A stretch of DNA of 64,000 nt from Nitrospira sp. (GTDB lineage: Bacteria; Nitrospirota; Nitrospiria; Nitrospirales; Nitrospiraceae), in NCBI GenBank assembly GCA_016873455.1, contig VGXE01000005.1:1-64000 (forward strand). The letters are read 5' to 3'. A model generated the notes under the pieces. The model was not told where the DNA came from, did not search any database, and was given only the letters and a program-made list of their open reading frames with translations. The position numbers were made by a program, and so were the translations under genes. Below are positions 52,380 through 60,308 of the stretch, piece by piece (position 1 is the first letter of the stretch; every line of letters starts with the position of its first letter).

Positions 52380-53417
52380 TTAGTCCCACGTGCGGGGATA
52401 ATAGCCTGTGTGCCAATACTCAAACAAAATCACTTTCCAGATTTCATCGACTGTCAAATGCTGCTCCCACGGCGGCATCACGGACGCCCAGGGGAACCCT
52501 TCGTTCGGCAACCCAATCCCCCCCTTCGCGACGCGCCAGAAGATAAACGTTTCCTGGAGCTGAGCAATTGTGCCTGGGTCGGTAAAATTCGCCGGGATCG
52601 GATTGAAGGCGAAGGCATGGAGCCCCCGTCCATTGAGATTGTCACCGTGACAGAAGTGGCAATTCTGGAAGAAAATCTCACCGCCCTCTCTCACGTACTT
52701 CAAATAGCCTTGGTTCTTCTCGTCCCAGGGATTGGCATTCGGCTTCATCAGCCGTCCCATGCCCTGCTCCACGATATTGGCGTTGCTATACTCCTGATCG
52801 TACTTCCCTTCAGGGTTGACACGATAGGGACTTTGCGACGTTTGCAATACATAGGTCTTTCCCTGCACCTTGGTGCTGGCCGGAGGAGCAGGATGGACAG
52901 TCCGCAATTCGATCGGTTCCTCAGACTTCGGCATCATCGCATTGAACGAAAATCCTCCGATCAAGATCGGGAGAAGCACCAGATACATGTAGCGCAGCAT
53001 TCGGTTCATACCGGTCTGGGCGTCAAGGACATTCATGATGGGCTGCTTGAACTTTTTCCAGTCCTCTTCGCTAGCCGATACCCACATGAAGACCGTGACC
53101 AAGGCAACTGTGCCGTACATCGCACGAACACTGAATGGGATCGGCGGATACACACGGAACTTCAGATACATCATCAAGAAGACCCAGAAACCAATCCCTT
53201 GCCAAAACCGTGGAATGCCCATCCCCATGGCATTGAGCATATAACTCAATCCGGCAAAACCAAGGACATAACATGCCACCTCAGCAAGCATTTGCATCGG
53301 CATGTAGCCTTCAATCAATCGAACCGTGTTTGAAGGAACGACATCAAAAATCATTCCTCCAAGCAGAAGGAGCCCAAGCACTCCGACGAGGGCACCGAGT
53401 GACATCAATGCTTTCAT
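52380..53417 (-). CDS. Membrane-anchored mono-heme cytochrome c, 345 aa
   Basis: A protein with about five N-terminal helices (residues 5-27, 43-64, 72-90, 100-117, 142-162), followed by a periplasmic cytochrome c domain with CHFCH at about 253-257 and a likely Met ligand in VMPPWEQ. Such an arrangement can pass electrons from a quinone or periplasmic donor to an oxidase. It lies between the NxrC-cytochrome gene and another membrane cytochrome, in the same direction, with 40-50 bases between genes. Confidence 0.86.
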   Translation of the reverse strand: MKALMSLGALVGVLGLLLLGGMIFDVVPSNTVRLIEGYMPMQMLAEVACYVLGFAGLSYMLNAMGMGIPRFWQGIGFWVFLMMYLKFRVYPPIPFSVRAMYGTVALVTVFMWVSASEEDWKKFKQPIMNVLDAQTGMNRMLRYMYLVLLPILIGGFSFNAMMPKSEEPIELRTVHPAPPASTKVQGKTYVLQTSQSPYRVNPEGKYDQEYSNANIVEQGMGRLMKPNANPWDEKNQGYLKYVREGGEIFFQNCHFCHGDNLNGRGLHAFAFNPIPANFTDPGTIAQLQETFIFWRVAKGGIGLPNEGFPWASVMPPWEQHLTVDEIWKVILFEYWHTGYYPRTWD

Positions 53418-53459
53418 CGCAAACTCCCTTTATTCCCTACAGTGACAGACGATCACAGC

Positions 53460-54764
53460 CTATGAGATCTTCGGTGGCGGCGCGCCAACCTTCACCTGCG
53501 AGAGATAATCGACAATCTTCTTCAACGCTCCTGCGCTCAGCTTTTGACCGAAAATCTTCGGCATGGTGTTATCGGGAAACGGCTTCACCACATAGGCACT
53601 AGGATCAACGATGGACTCCATAATATATTCAGCCGGGGATTTCGCCGTACCCTTGTATGCAGGATCCTTGATGCGTTGTGCGGCAGTCGTTCCCTCTTCA
53701 AGCTTTGGACCGATCGTACCCATCGCTCCCGGGATACCCGGGATCGTATGACAGGATACGCACTGCGCCTTGGCGAGAATCTGATCAACGGGTTCCGTGC
53801 CGTCAGCCAACAATGCACTGGGCGGCCCCGCCTTCTCTTCCTGCTGCTTCGGACGATCCGCCTCAGGAATGAATTTCTCATACGATTTAACGATGTCTTC
53901 AAATGAGGGCGGATCGACGCCTTCACGGAGATACATCCACGTATCGACCGCTGCCAGCTCCTCCAAGCTCAAGGATATCGGCGGCTTATGAATGGCCGGC
54001 ATCGGGCTTTCCTTATCATTGGTGCCCTTGACGCCATACCCGCTCACCACATAGCAACTCGGACAGGCATGTGACTCCGCGATGTACTCCTGAATGCTCT
54101 CTGCTGTGCCTGCCCCAGGGAATGATTCCTTGACCGCGTATTCACGCTTGGCAGGATTACCCTTTGAGTATTTTGGGTCTTCCAGCCGCTCCTTGCGATT
54201 TGGGAGCCCCAACAAATTTGGGGCACGTTCGCCGAGCATCCCAGCATGGAAGGCATGACAAAGTGGGCATTGCCCCTTGCCAATTGCCCCTTGCTCTTGA
54301 TTTTTTCCAACCCCTCCGAAAATGATCTTTTCACCCTCGTCAGCCAGCTGTTGCGACGTCATGGAATCCCAGGTCTTCTTCTCTTCCACTGGTGGAAATC
54401 CACCTTCGACCTGCGGAAGCCAGTTGCCGTACCCGGAGAGAAATGCGGCAATGAAAAACATCAATCCACCAATCTTCAGCAATGCGCTGAGGTTGGTAAA
54501 ATACAGCGCCATCAGAAAGGTCGTGACCGTGATCATGACCAGAGAGACCGGCAGGAGGCGGCTTTCTCCATAGAAGTTGGTCTTGTAGTTGGCGATCGCA
54601 ACGAATAACAGGAACGTTGCAATAATCCCAATGAATGTTTTGAATACCGCTCGCTTCTTTGCCGCAGGGTCGTGGATCGACACCTGGAAATAGACGAGCA
54701 AGCCAACGAGGCTGGCCAACGCCACCCATCCTATCGAAAGGGCTTCCGAAATCAGATTACCCAA
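53460..54764 (-). CDS. Membrane-anchored di-heme cytochrome c, 434 aa
   Basis: A protein with three or four N-terminal helices (about 8-28, 42-60, 72-92, 98-114) and two cytochrome c domains. CPLCH (166-170) pairs with the Met of KESPMPA (about 255), and CVSCH (335-339) pairs with a later Met in FPDNTMP. A CPSCY (234-238) is not a heme site: it aligns with the DPSAY of the second domain, so the two cysteines may form a disulfide. It lies 80 bases downstream of the bd-like oxidase gene, so the proteins may form one complex. Confidence 0.87.
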   Translation of the reverse strand: MGNLISEALSIGWVALASLVGLLVYFQVSIHDPAAKKRAVFKTFIGIIATFLLFVAIANYKTNFYGESRLLPVSLVMITVTTFLMALYFTNLSALLKIGGLMFFIAAFLSGYGNWLPQVEGGFPPVEEKKTWDSMTSQQLADEGEKIIFGGVGKNQEQGAIGKGQCPLCHAFHAGMLGERAPNLLGLPNRKERLEDPKYSKGNPAKREYAVKESFPGAGTAESIQEYIAESHACPSCYVVSGYGVKGTNDKESPMPAIHKPPISLSLEELAAVDTWMYLREGVDPPSFEDIVKSYEKFIPEADRPKQQEEKAGPPSALLADGTEPVDQILAKAQCVSCHTIPGIPGAMGTIGPKLEEGTTAAQRIKDPAYKGTAKSPAEYIMESIVDPSAYVVKPFPDNTMPKIFGQKLSAGALKKIVDYLSQVKVGAPPPKIS

Positions 54765-54844
54765 GGTGCAACCTCCTGAGCGACAGGGCGGGAGGACTAG
54801 ACTGAGCCCCCCACCCCGTGCGATTGCTCAACGCGTGATATCGA

Positions 54845-56758
54845 TTAATGGCTTCCGGCTGGTTGCGGGACACTCCCAGGCACAGCCGCCTTTGCTTCAA
54901 CCGGCGCCTTCTTGGCGGCTAAACTGCCGAGCCAGAAGACGAATAGAATACTGATCCAGAAAAACAGGACGTTGGCCGAAATCATATTGGCTGCGAATCC
55001 CACGGTGTGCGTGTAAGCCCATGGCGAATTATCTCGCATGATTTCGTTGACATGCCAGAAGAGGCGGACCGACGAGCGTATGTAGCCCATCAAACCCATC
55101 ATCCAGGTAAATGCCGTCGCGAGCATGATCAACGCGTATTGCGAGCGGGCCGATATCTTACCCCACTCGATCGGCCCCATCTGCTTCGCCCCCTTCATCA
55201 TCATGCTGTTCAACGCAAACATGAAGAAGAGACAGGAGAGCGTGGTCGTGACCTGCGGCACAGACAACCCAACGCGCACGTTCGCCGGGATGTAATAGCC
55301 ATAGATGGCGAGACCTATAATGTTGATATAGGCGCAGGTGAAGAATACACCCATAAAGATATTGCCGAATTTTGCCCATGACACAGTCGAGACTTTATTC
55401 CCTCGCATGTACCAGACGAAGCTCAGCACCGTGGTGGTAATAATGACGTTGATGCCTCCGTTTTTGGCGGACATAACCCCATAATTCCCAAGCACAGGAT
55501 GTTGCTGCCCTCCCATCGCTTTCAATTCCGCCGGCGTCATGACCATGGTGTGCGGCGTAATGAAGACCATGTAGCCGCAGGCGAGCAAGAAGACCAAGTA
55601 TTTGATGTACCGCTGATACTTCTCAGCGCCTCGCATCCGGCCCATTGCCTGCCAGAGATAATAGTTGGTACTCAAGAAGAGAATGCCGATCATGGTCGCC
55701 TGAATGATAAACAACCAGGCAAGCAAACCACCCATGAGGGTGATTCCCATCTGCTGACGATAGGCATAGACTTCGCGCATCAGCCAGTACCCGGCGAAGG
55801 GCAGTGGAATCAAGAACGCCACACCGAGCGCCATCGCGATATAGCCCATCCAATCGTAGTGCGCGCGGTCTTCGTCCGTCTTCGCCGCTAGGAACTTGTA
55901 CGCGGCATAGGCCGCCACGACACCGCCACCGAAGGCCATGTTGCCCAAAATCCGATGGAGGTTCAGCGGATTCCACAATGCAGTATGAATTACGTGCCAG
56001 ATATTCCCGAGATACCGGCCCTGCTCATCGACGCCAGCCGGCGACATCATGAAACCGATCCAGGAGTTGGCCAGGAACATGAGCAAGGTGCCGATGATAT
56101 TCAGGATGACGGACATGCTCAAGTGAATCCACTTCAAGAACCCTTCCTTCATCTTGTCCCAGCCATAATAGTAGATGTAGAGGGTTCCGCTTTCCGCAAC
56201 AAACATCAGCGCGTAGATGTGCATGACCGGACGGAAGACGCTGGACAGGTAGGAAAAGAATGCCGGATACAGCGTCAGGAACGTGAAGATCAAAATGCCG
56301 CCCAGCACGGCCGTCAAGGAGTAGGCCGTCAAACTGATCTTGATAAAGTCATACGCCAGCTGATCATACCGCTTCGCGAGGGCCTTATCCTTGGTCACGA
56401 CCCCCATGAACTCGATGATCATGCAGAAGATCGGCACGGCCAGCACGAAGCTGCCGTAATAGAGGTGCTGCTGGTTGGCGAACCAGAGCAGGACACGGCT
56501 TTCAAAGTTGTACCGCGGATAGTCCTTGGGACCATCCGTCGTCTTCGGAGCAGGAGCACCGACCACAACACCTTCGGTCTTGTAGTAGACGTCGCGCCCC
56601 TTCTCGACCTTGTCCCCTTCTTTCTTTGCACCGTCGGCTATCGCCTCTTCGCCACTAGCCAGCGACGGGATCGCCACGACGATCGGAAGCAGAAGGAGGC
56701 CAACCATCGCGCACAGCGCCATAATTGAGAACAGGCGCTTACCGATTACGCGGCCCAT
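54845..56758 (-). CDS. Cytochrome bd-like oxidase subunit I, copy 1
   Basis: A 637-residue protein with a signal-like N-terminal helix, a short periplasmic part, and about 14 further helices. It is much longer than CydA and lacks a recognisable CydA Q-loop. Conserved stretches shared with the second copy include RILGNMAFGGGVVA, PHTMVMTPAELKAMGG and HPVLGNYGVMSAKNGGINV. Published Nitrospira genome work proposed proteins of this kind as terminal oxidases. The ATG at 56758 has AAGGAGG 6 bases upstream. Two micropeptide genes precede it and two membrane cytochromes follow it, all on one transcript. Confidence 0.85.
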   Translation of the reverse strand: MGRVIGKRLFSIMALCAMVGLLLLPIVVAIPSLASGEEAIADGAKKEGDKVEKGRDVYYKTEGVVVGAPAPKTTDGPKDYPRYNFESRVLLWFANQQHLYYGSFVLAVPIFCMIIEFMGVVTKDKALAKRYDQLAYDFIKISLTAYSLTAVLGGILIFTFLTLYPAFFSYLSSVFRPVMHIYALMFVAESGTLYIYYYGWDKMKEGFLKWIHLSMSVILNIIGTLLMFLANSWIGFMMSPAGVDEQGRYLGNIWHVIHTALWNPLNLHRILGNMAFGGGVVAAYAAYKFLAAKTDEDRAHYDWMGYIAMALGVAFLIPLPFAGYWLMREVYAYRQQMGITLMGGLLAWLFIIQATMIGILFLSTNYYLWQAMGRMRGAEKYQRYIKYLVFLLACGYMVFITPHTMVMTPAELKAMGGQQHPVLGNYGVMSAKNGGINVIITTTVLSFVWYMRGNKVSTVSWAKFGNIFMGVFFTCAYINIIGLAIYGYYIPANVRVGLSVPQVTTTLSCLFFMFALNSMMMKGAKQMGPIEWGKISARSQYALIMLATAFTWMMGLMGYIRSSVRLFWHVNEIMRDNSPWAYTHTVGFAANMISANVLFFWISILFVFWLGSLAAKKAPVEAKAAVPGSVPQPAGSH

Positions 56759-56837
56759 GAGATACCTCCTTGATTCATTCACTGTCGTTCCTCACATTTT
56801 CCACAGCCTGCCGTTCAGCACCCCGATCCACCCGGCT

Positions 56838-56969
56838 TTATTGGCGGAACAGATACCAGAAGTCCAGGCCCTGCATATCCATCATGTAATGATCGACCGT
56901 CAAGAAATATCCCACCGAAATGATGAGTGAGACGATGACGGCGACGACCGGATTATTCAGAACAGCCAT
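56838..56969 (-). CDS. Single-helix micropeptide, 43 aa, oxidase-linked
   Basis: A 43-residue protein, MAVLNNPVVAVIVSLIISVG then YFLTVDHYMM, ending WYLFRQ. It has one helix (about 8-26) and a short aromatic tail. A GAGGAG ribosome site precedes the ATG. It lies 80 bases upstream of the bd-like oxidase gene. Position and form recall CydX/CbdX, small subunits that stabilise bd oxidases, though no sequence match to them is claimed. Confidence 0.75.
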   Translation of the reverse strand: MAVLNNPVVAVIVSLIISVGYFLTVDHYMMDMQGLDFWYLFRQ

Positions 56970-57034
56970 TGCTCTCTTCTCCTCTGTTGCTCCCTATCGC
57001 GACCCACAGGCGGCGATGCACGACGGATTATCCA

Positions 57035-57160
57035 TCAGCAGGGACACTGTATGCCGGCAAACCAATAGAAAAACCACAACCCTGCTGCGCAGGTAATGTA
57101 GAAAATCATCTTGCCGATTTTGACCTTGATCTCACTATCTGGAGGTGATGCCGACGCCAT
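57035..57160 (-). CDS. Single-helix micropeptide, 41 aa, Cys-tailed
   Basis: A 41-residue protein, MASASPPDSEIKVKIGKMIF followed by YITCAAGLWFFYWFAGIQCPC. It has one aromatic-rich helix (about 17-36) and ends CPC. An AAGGAG lies 6 bases before the ATG. It is the first gene of the oxidase operon. The C-terminal cysteine pair could bind a metal or form a disulfide; no known family was recognised. Confidence 0.72.
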   Translation of the reverse strand: MASASPPDSEIKVKIGKMIFYITCAAGLWFFYWFAGIQCPC

Positions 57161-57293
57161 CTGTAACTCCTTATTTCAATTCGAGAGGGGGAAGGGTTTA
57201 CGCCTTGTGTTTCTTGACATCCAGGGGACCTGAATGTTATTCACTTTTGCGTAAGACGCAGCAGCAAGCCACATCTTATTAGAAGAAAAAATC

Positions 57294-57398
57294 ATGTCGC
57301 AAAACTCAAAAGTGTTTGACATTATAGTTTTGGCCGGTATGGTTGTCAACCTGATTTTGGCCGTGTTTTTAATCCTCTACTATTTCGACTTTCTCTAA
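57294..57398 (+). CDS. Single-helix micropeptide, 34 aa, opposite strand
   Basis: A 34-residue protein, MSQNSKVFDIIVLAGMVVNL then ILAVFLILYYFDFL, with one helix (about 8-29). AGAAGAAAAAA precedes the ATG, a weak purine-rich ribosome site. It is divergent from the oxidase operon and ends 4 bases from the stop of the SUMF1 gene (57403). No family was recognised. It may be a further small oxidase subunit, but expression is unproven. Confidence 0.5.
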   Translation: MSQNSKVFDIIVLAGMVVNLILAVFLILYYFDFL

Positions 57399-57402
57399 TT
57401 CC

Positions 57403-58299
57403 TCAGAGATTCTTGTCCTGCTTCTCCTCGCTTGATTTCGTCGATCTCGCACAGCGAAATCCGATGGTTTCATCTCGGAAATCCGGCATCATCTTGCTGC
57501 GACTCGTGATTCGAAGGTCCGCGCCAGTCGTCGTATAGCTTCCCCCACGAAGCACCCGATAGGTCCCGTACTCAGGACTCGGCGGATTCTGATCCGGCGA
57601 GCTCTTATAATACGTTTCACCGTACCAATCCTCGACCCATTCCATGACATTGCCCGCGCCATCCATGACTCCGTACGGACTCTTATCAAGCTGGAATGTC
57701 CCGACACGCGCCGTGGCTTCATGCCCGTCATTCACACGAGCCCAATTCGCCCCATCAGGCTGCTCCTTGTCTCCCCATGGCCACAACCTGCCATCGGTGC
57801 CGCGCATGGCCTTTTCCCATTCCGCTTCGGTCGGAAGCCGTTTGCCGCTCCAACGACAGTACGCCTCAGCGTCATCCCAGGAGACATAGACGATCGGTTG
57901 GTTCATCCCACGCACTTTGGCCCCGCTCTTCGCATAGCGGGACGGGAGTCCAGGTTTTCGATGGCTCGTCGCCACGACAAATTGTTGGTACTGGTGATTG
58001 GTCACTTCGAAGCGATCGATCGAAAACGCATCCAAGTGGATCGTCCGCGTGGGTCGCTCATCGAAGCCCCCGCTTTCAGCTCCACGGACGAACGGCCCCG
58101 CAGTAATCGTCACCATCTCACTGACAATAGGCTCTTCACCAGGCGTACTCTCTGCCACCGACTCAATTTCGGCAGGCGCGTCAGTCACCGGCTTTTCATA
58201 CGGGGTCACCGTCGTCCCGCGCAAAATAGCAATGATCGGCATGGCCGCGCATGCCAACACCACAAACAGAAAAACCAATTTGAATTTGGATTCGAGCAT
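57403..58299 (-). CDS. SUMF1/FGE-fold protein, membrane-anchored, copy 1
   Basis: A 298-residue protein with one N-terminal helix (about 8-28) and a formylglycine-generating-enzyme-like domain (about 60-290). Family landmarks are GPFVRGAESGGFDERP, YVSWDDAEAYCRWSGKRLPTE, GNVMEWVEDWYGETYY and RGGSYTTTGADLRITSRSK. True FGE uses two cysteines near this last segment, and this protein has none there, so it is unlikely to make formylglycine. Such non-catalytic relatives often accompany redox enzymes. It is the last gene of a second bd-like operon. Confidence 0.83.
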   Translation of the reverse strand: MLESKFKLVFLFVVLACAAMPIIAILRGTTVTPYEKPVTDAPAEIESVAESTPGEEPIVSEMVTITAGPFVRGAESGGFDERPTRTIHLDAFSIDRFEVTNHQYQQFVVATSHRKPGLPSRYAKSGAKVRGMNQPIVYVSWDDAEAYCRWSGKRLPTEAEWEKAMRGTDGRLWPWGDKEQPDGANWARVNDGHEATARVGTFQLDKSPYGVMDGAGNVMEWVEDWYGETYYKSSPDQNPPSPEYGTYRVLRGGSYTTTGADLRITSRSKMMPDFRDETIGFRCARSTKSSEEKQDKNL

Positions 58300-58305
58300 C
58301 CTGTC

Positions 58306-59214
58306 TTAGGACCCGCCCTCCGGTTCCAGATCCGCCGCGCAACGGATCCCGATGGTGATATCCGTCCGCCAGTGTTTTGCGGCAAATCGTTTGGAAATCC
58401 TCGCGTTATGTTCCGTTTCCCGCCACGACCCGCCACGCACGACCTTCAGATCGGCATTCTCAGGCCCCTTCGGATCCCGATACGGTGATTTCTTATAGTA
58501 CCCCTCGTCGTATGAGTCAGCCACCCACTCGGCCACATTGCCGGTCATGTCGTAAAGCCCGTAGGGACTCCGTCCTGCCTCAAACACACCGGGAGGCGCG
58601 AGATACTTGTATCCGTCTTCGCTGCCGTCCACATTGGCGGCGTTGACGGCAAATTTATCTCCCCACGGATACCGCCTCTTTCCTTCGCCCCGTCCTGCTT
58701 TCTCCCATTCCGCTTCAGCCGGCAGACGTTTGCCGGCCCATTTACAATAGGCCATCGCATCATCCCATGAGACGCTCATTGCCGCGAAATCCGGCTGAAG
58801 CAGCTTCGATTGGTCGTCCTCGAAGACCTCGATCCTCGGCATGCCGCGCTTCGTCATCTTGGCAAACCGCATGTATTCCGCCTGCGTGACTTCTTTTCGG
58901 TCCAGGAAAAATCCTTTCAAGAAGACTTGATGCTCGGGCGCTTCGTCCGGGTCGCCGTCATTGCTGCCCATGGTAAACGGCCCTTCGGGGATCTGGACCA
59001 TTTCACGGCCTTCATCACCCATCCTCGTCTTGTACATCGAGTAGTCTTCACCCGCCACGGTGCTGACCGTCTCCTTGGCTTCGGACTTGATAGACATGGC
59101 CAGTTGCTTCATTTGATTGGCCTTGTACGATTCATAGACCAGCAATCCGACCATCAGCAAGAACGACCCAAACACGAACGCGATCGACCCGTACAGTACG
59201 CCCTTGTTTTCCAC
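58306..59214 (-). CDS. SUMF1/FGE-fold protein, membrane-anchored, copy 2
   Basis: A 302-residue paralogue of the next gene, also with one N-terminal helix (about 8-28). Its FGE-like domain shows GPFTMGSNDGDPDEAPEH, SWDDAMAYCKWAGKRLPAE, YDMTGNVAEWVADSYDEGYY and RGGSWRETEHNARISKRF. The FGE catalytic cysteine positions are again absent. Six bases separate the stop of this gene from the start of the next, so the two are co-translated. Both probably face the periplasm. Confidence 0.83.
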   Translation of the reverse strand: MENKGVLYGSIAFVFGSFLLMVGLLVYESYKANQMKQLAMSIKSEAKETVSTVAGEDYSMYKTRMGDEGREMVQIPEGPFTMGSNDGDPDEAPEHQVFLKGFFLDRKEVTQAEYMRFAKMTKRGMPRIEVFEDDQSKLLQPDFAAMSVSWDDAMAYCKWAGKRLPAEAEWEKAGRGEGKRRYPWGDKFAVNAANVDGSEDGYKYLAPPGVFEAGRSPYGLYDMTGNVAEWVADSYDEGYYKKSPYRDPKGPENADLKVVRGGSWRETEHNARISKRFAAKHWRTDITIGIRCAADLEPEGGS

Positions 59215-59232
59215 GCTATGTCCTTTTCTCTC

Positions 59233-59619
59233 CTATGGCTGAACGACCGAGGGTGCAGCTTGCTCGTTCTCGGCCTTCCGGGCGGCGCGCGCATCCAGCA
59301 ACATTGAAATGTGCACGCCGAGGAATCCGCCCATGGCGGCTCCAGCCCCGGCCCCGACCCATATGCGATCGAGGCCCGCCAACAGCCACGCCAAGGCACC
59401 GCCCAACACGGTGCCGATCATGATGCTGATGAGAAACCGGCGTCCGCCTAGAAACCCGATACCCCCACCCAGTACCAATCCCACACCGGCCGTTACGGGC
59501 AACAGCCCATTGTCCATGACGATCCCAATCAGCGTCCCCACCGTGCCCATGACCGCCATCCCCAGGACAATATCCAGCCCTTTCCACAGGGACGTCGACC
59601 GGACCTGTTCAACTGTCAT
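59233..59619 (-). CDS. Gly-rich membrane protein, 128 aa
   Basis: A protein with about four short helices rich in Gly and Ala (for example [20 protein letters not shown] and [15 protein letters not shown]), a pattern of glycine-zipper membrane proteins. A short charged tail ([14 protein letters not shown]) follows. No family was recognised. It is 15 bases after the DUF3047 gene and 18 bases before a SUMF1-type gene in the same direction, so it belongs to the second bd-like operon. Confidence 0.68.
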   Translation of the reverse strand: MTVEQVRSTSLWKGLDIVLGMAVMGTVGTLIGIVMDNGLLPVTAGVGLVLGGGIGFLGGRRFLISIMIGTVLGGALAWLLAGLDRIWVGAGAGAAMGGFLGVHISMLLDARAARKAENEQAAPSVVQP

Positions 59620-59634
59620 GGACCCGCCTCGCTT

Positions 59635-60303
59635 CTACTTCGCCGGCAACGCGATCATGGGACCGAAATCGATCTCGACTCCGGAGCTCGCCACAATGGA
59701 GATCCCCCAGGCTTTGGGAGCAGGCTCGTGACGATGGATCTTCTTGAAATCCTCGTACACGTTCACCCGCTCTTCAAACCATTGGCCCAGCGCGGTGGTC
59801 CCGCTTTGAACGACGAGCTCAGTCCCGCTGAACATGCCGCCTTCGGTCAGCGTGCCCTCCGGCTTCGTGGCGCTCCAGACATATTTCGTAAAAACGGGAA
59901 TGAAGAGGAGATCGGTATCGAGCGACGCATAGATTGCCGCCACCGGCTCGGCTCCCGTCGGCGCCTTCACCAAACGCCAGCGCCACGTCAACACGGGATA
60001 GGCCTTGGGATCCCAGTCGATTTTTGTTTTTTTGATCCGCTGTCCTGCATCCTTGGCCGACAAGAAATTCGCTCCGTTCTCCGACTGCACCTTGTACGCC
60101 TCGCGGCCTTTTGACTGGCTCCGTTGATTTTCATGGCCCCACGCCGACGGAAACCCATCGGCCTCCTTCGCCTTGAAATCTTCCAGGACGAGCGTCTGCC
60201 CCAGTGCCACACCGGGATCCGACCCCGCAGCCCAGCCCCACAGGCCACCGACCACCATCAGGACACGTATCAGCACACTCGATCTCATAGCTCTCTCCAA
60301 CAT
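59635..60303 (-). CDS. DUF3047-family exported protein
   Basis: A 222-residue protein with an N-terminal helix that looks like a signal peptide (ending VALGQT). The rest resembles DUF3047: AYPVLTWRWRLVKAPTGAE, ASLDTDLLFIPVFTKYVW and the end VEIDFGPMIALPAK. DUF3047 proteins are beta-rich and mostly periplasmic, with unknown function. It begins 5 bases after the bd-like copy 2 stop, so it is tightly coupled to that gene. Confidence 0.8.
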   Translation of the reverse strand: MLERAMRSSVLIRVLMVVGGLWGWAAGSDPGVALGQTLVLEDFKAKEADGFPSAWGHENQRSQSKGREAYKVQSENGANFLSAKDAGQRIKKTKIDWDPKAYPVLTWRWRLVKAPTGAEPVAAIYASLDTDLLFIPVFTKYVWSATKPEGTLTEGGMFSGTELVVQSGTTALGQWFEERVNVYEDFKKIHRHEPAPKAWGISIVASSGVEIDFGPMIALPAK

Positions 60304-60308
60304 TCTGT

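Noticed and set aside
54044-54076. CPSCY in the di-heme cytochrome as a third heme site
   Set aside because: It has no His and aligns with the DPSAY segment of the second domain, next to the axial-Met region, so it is not a heme motif.
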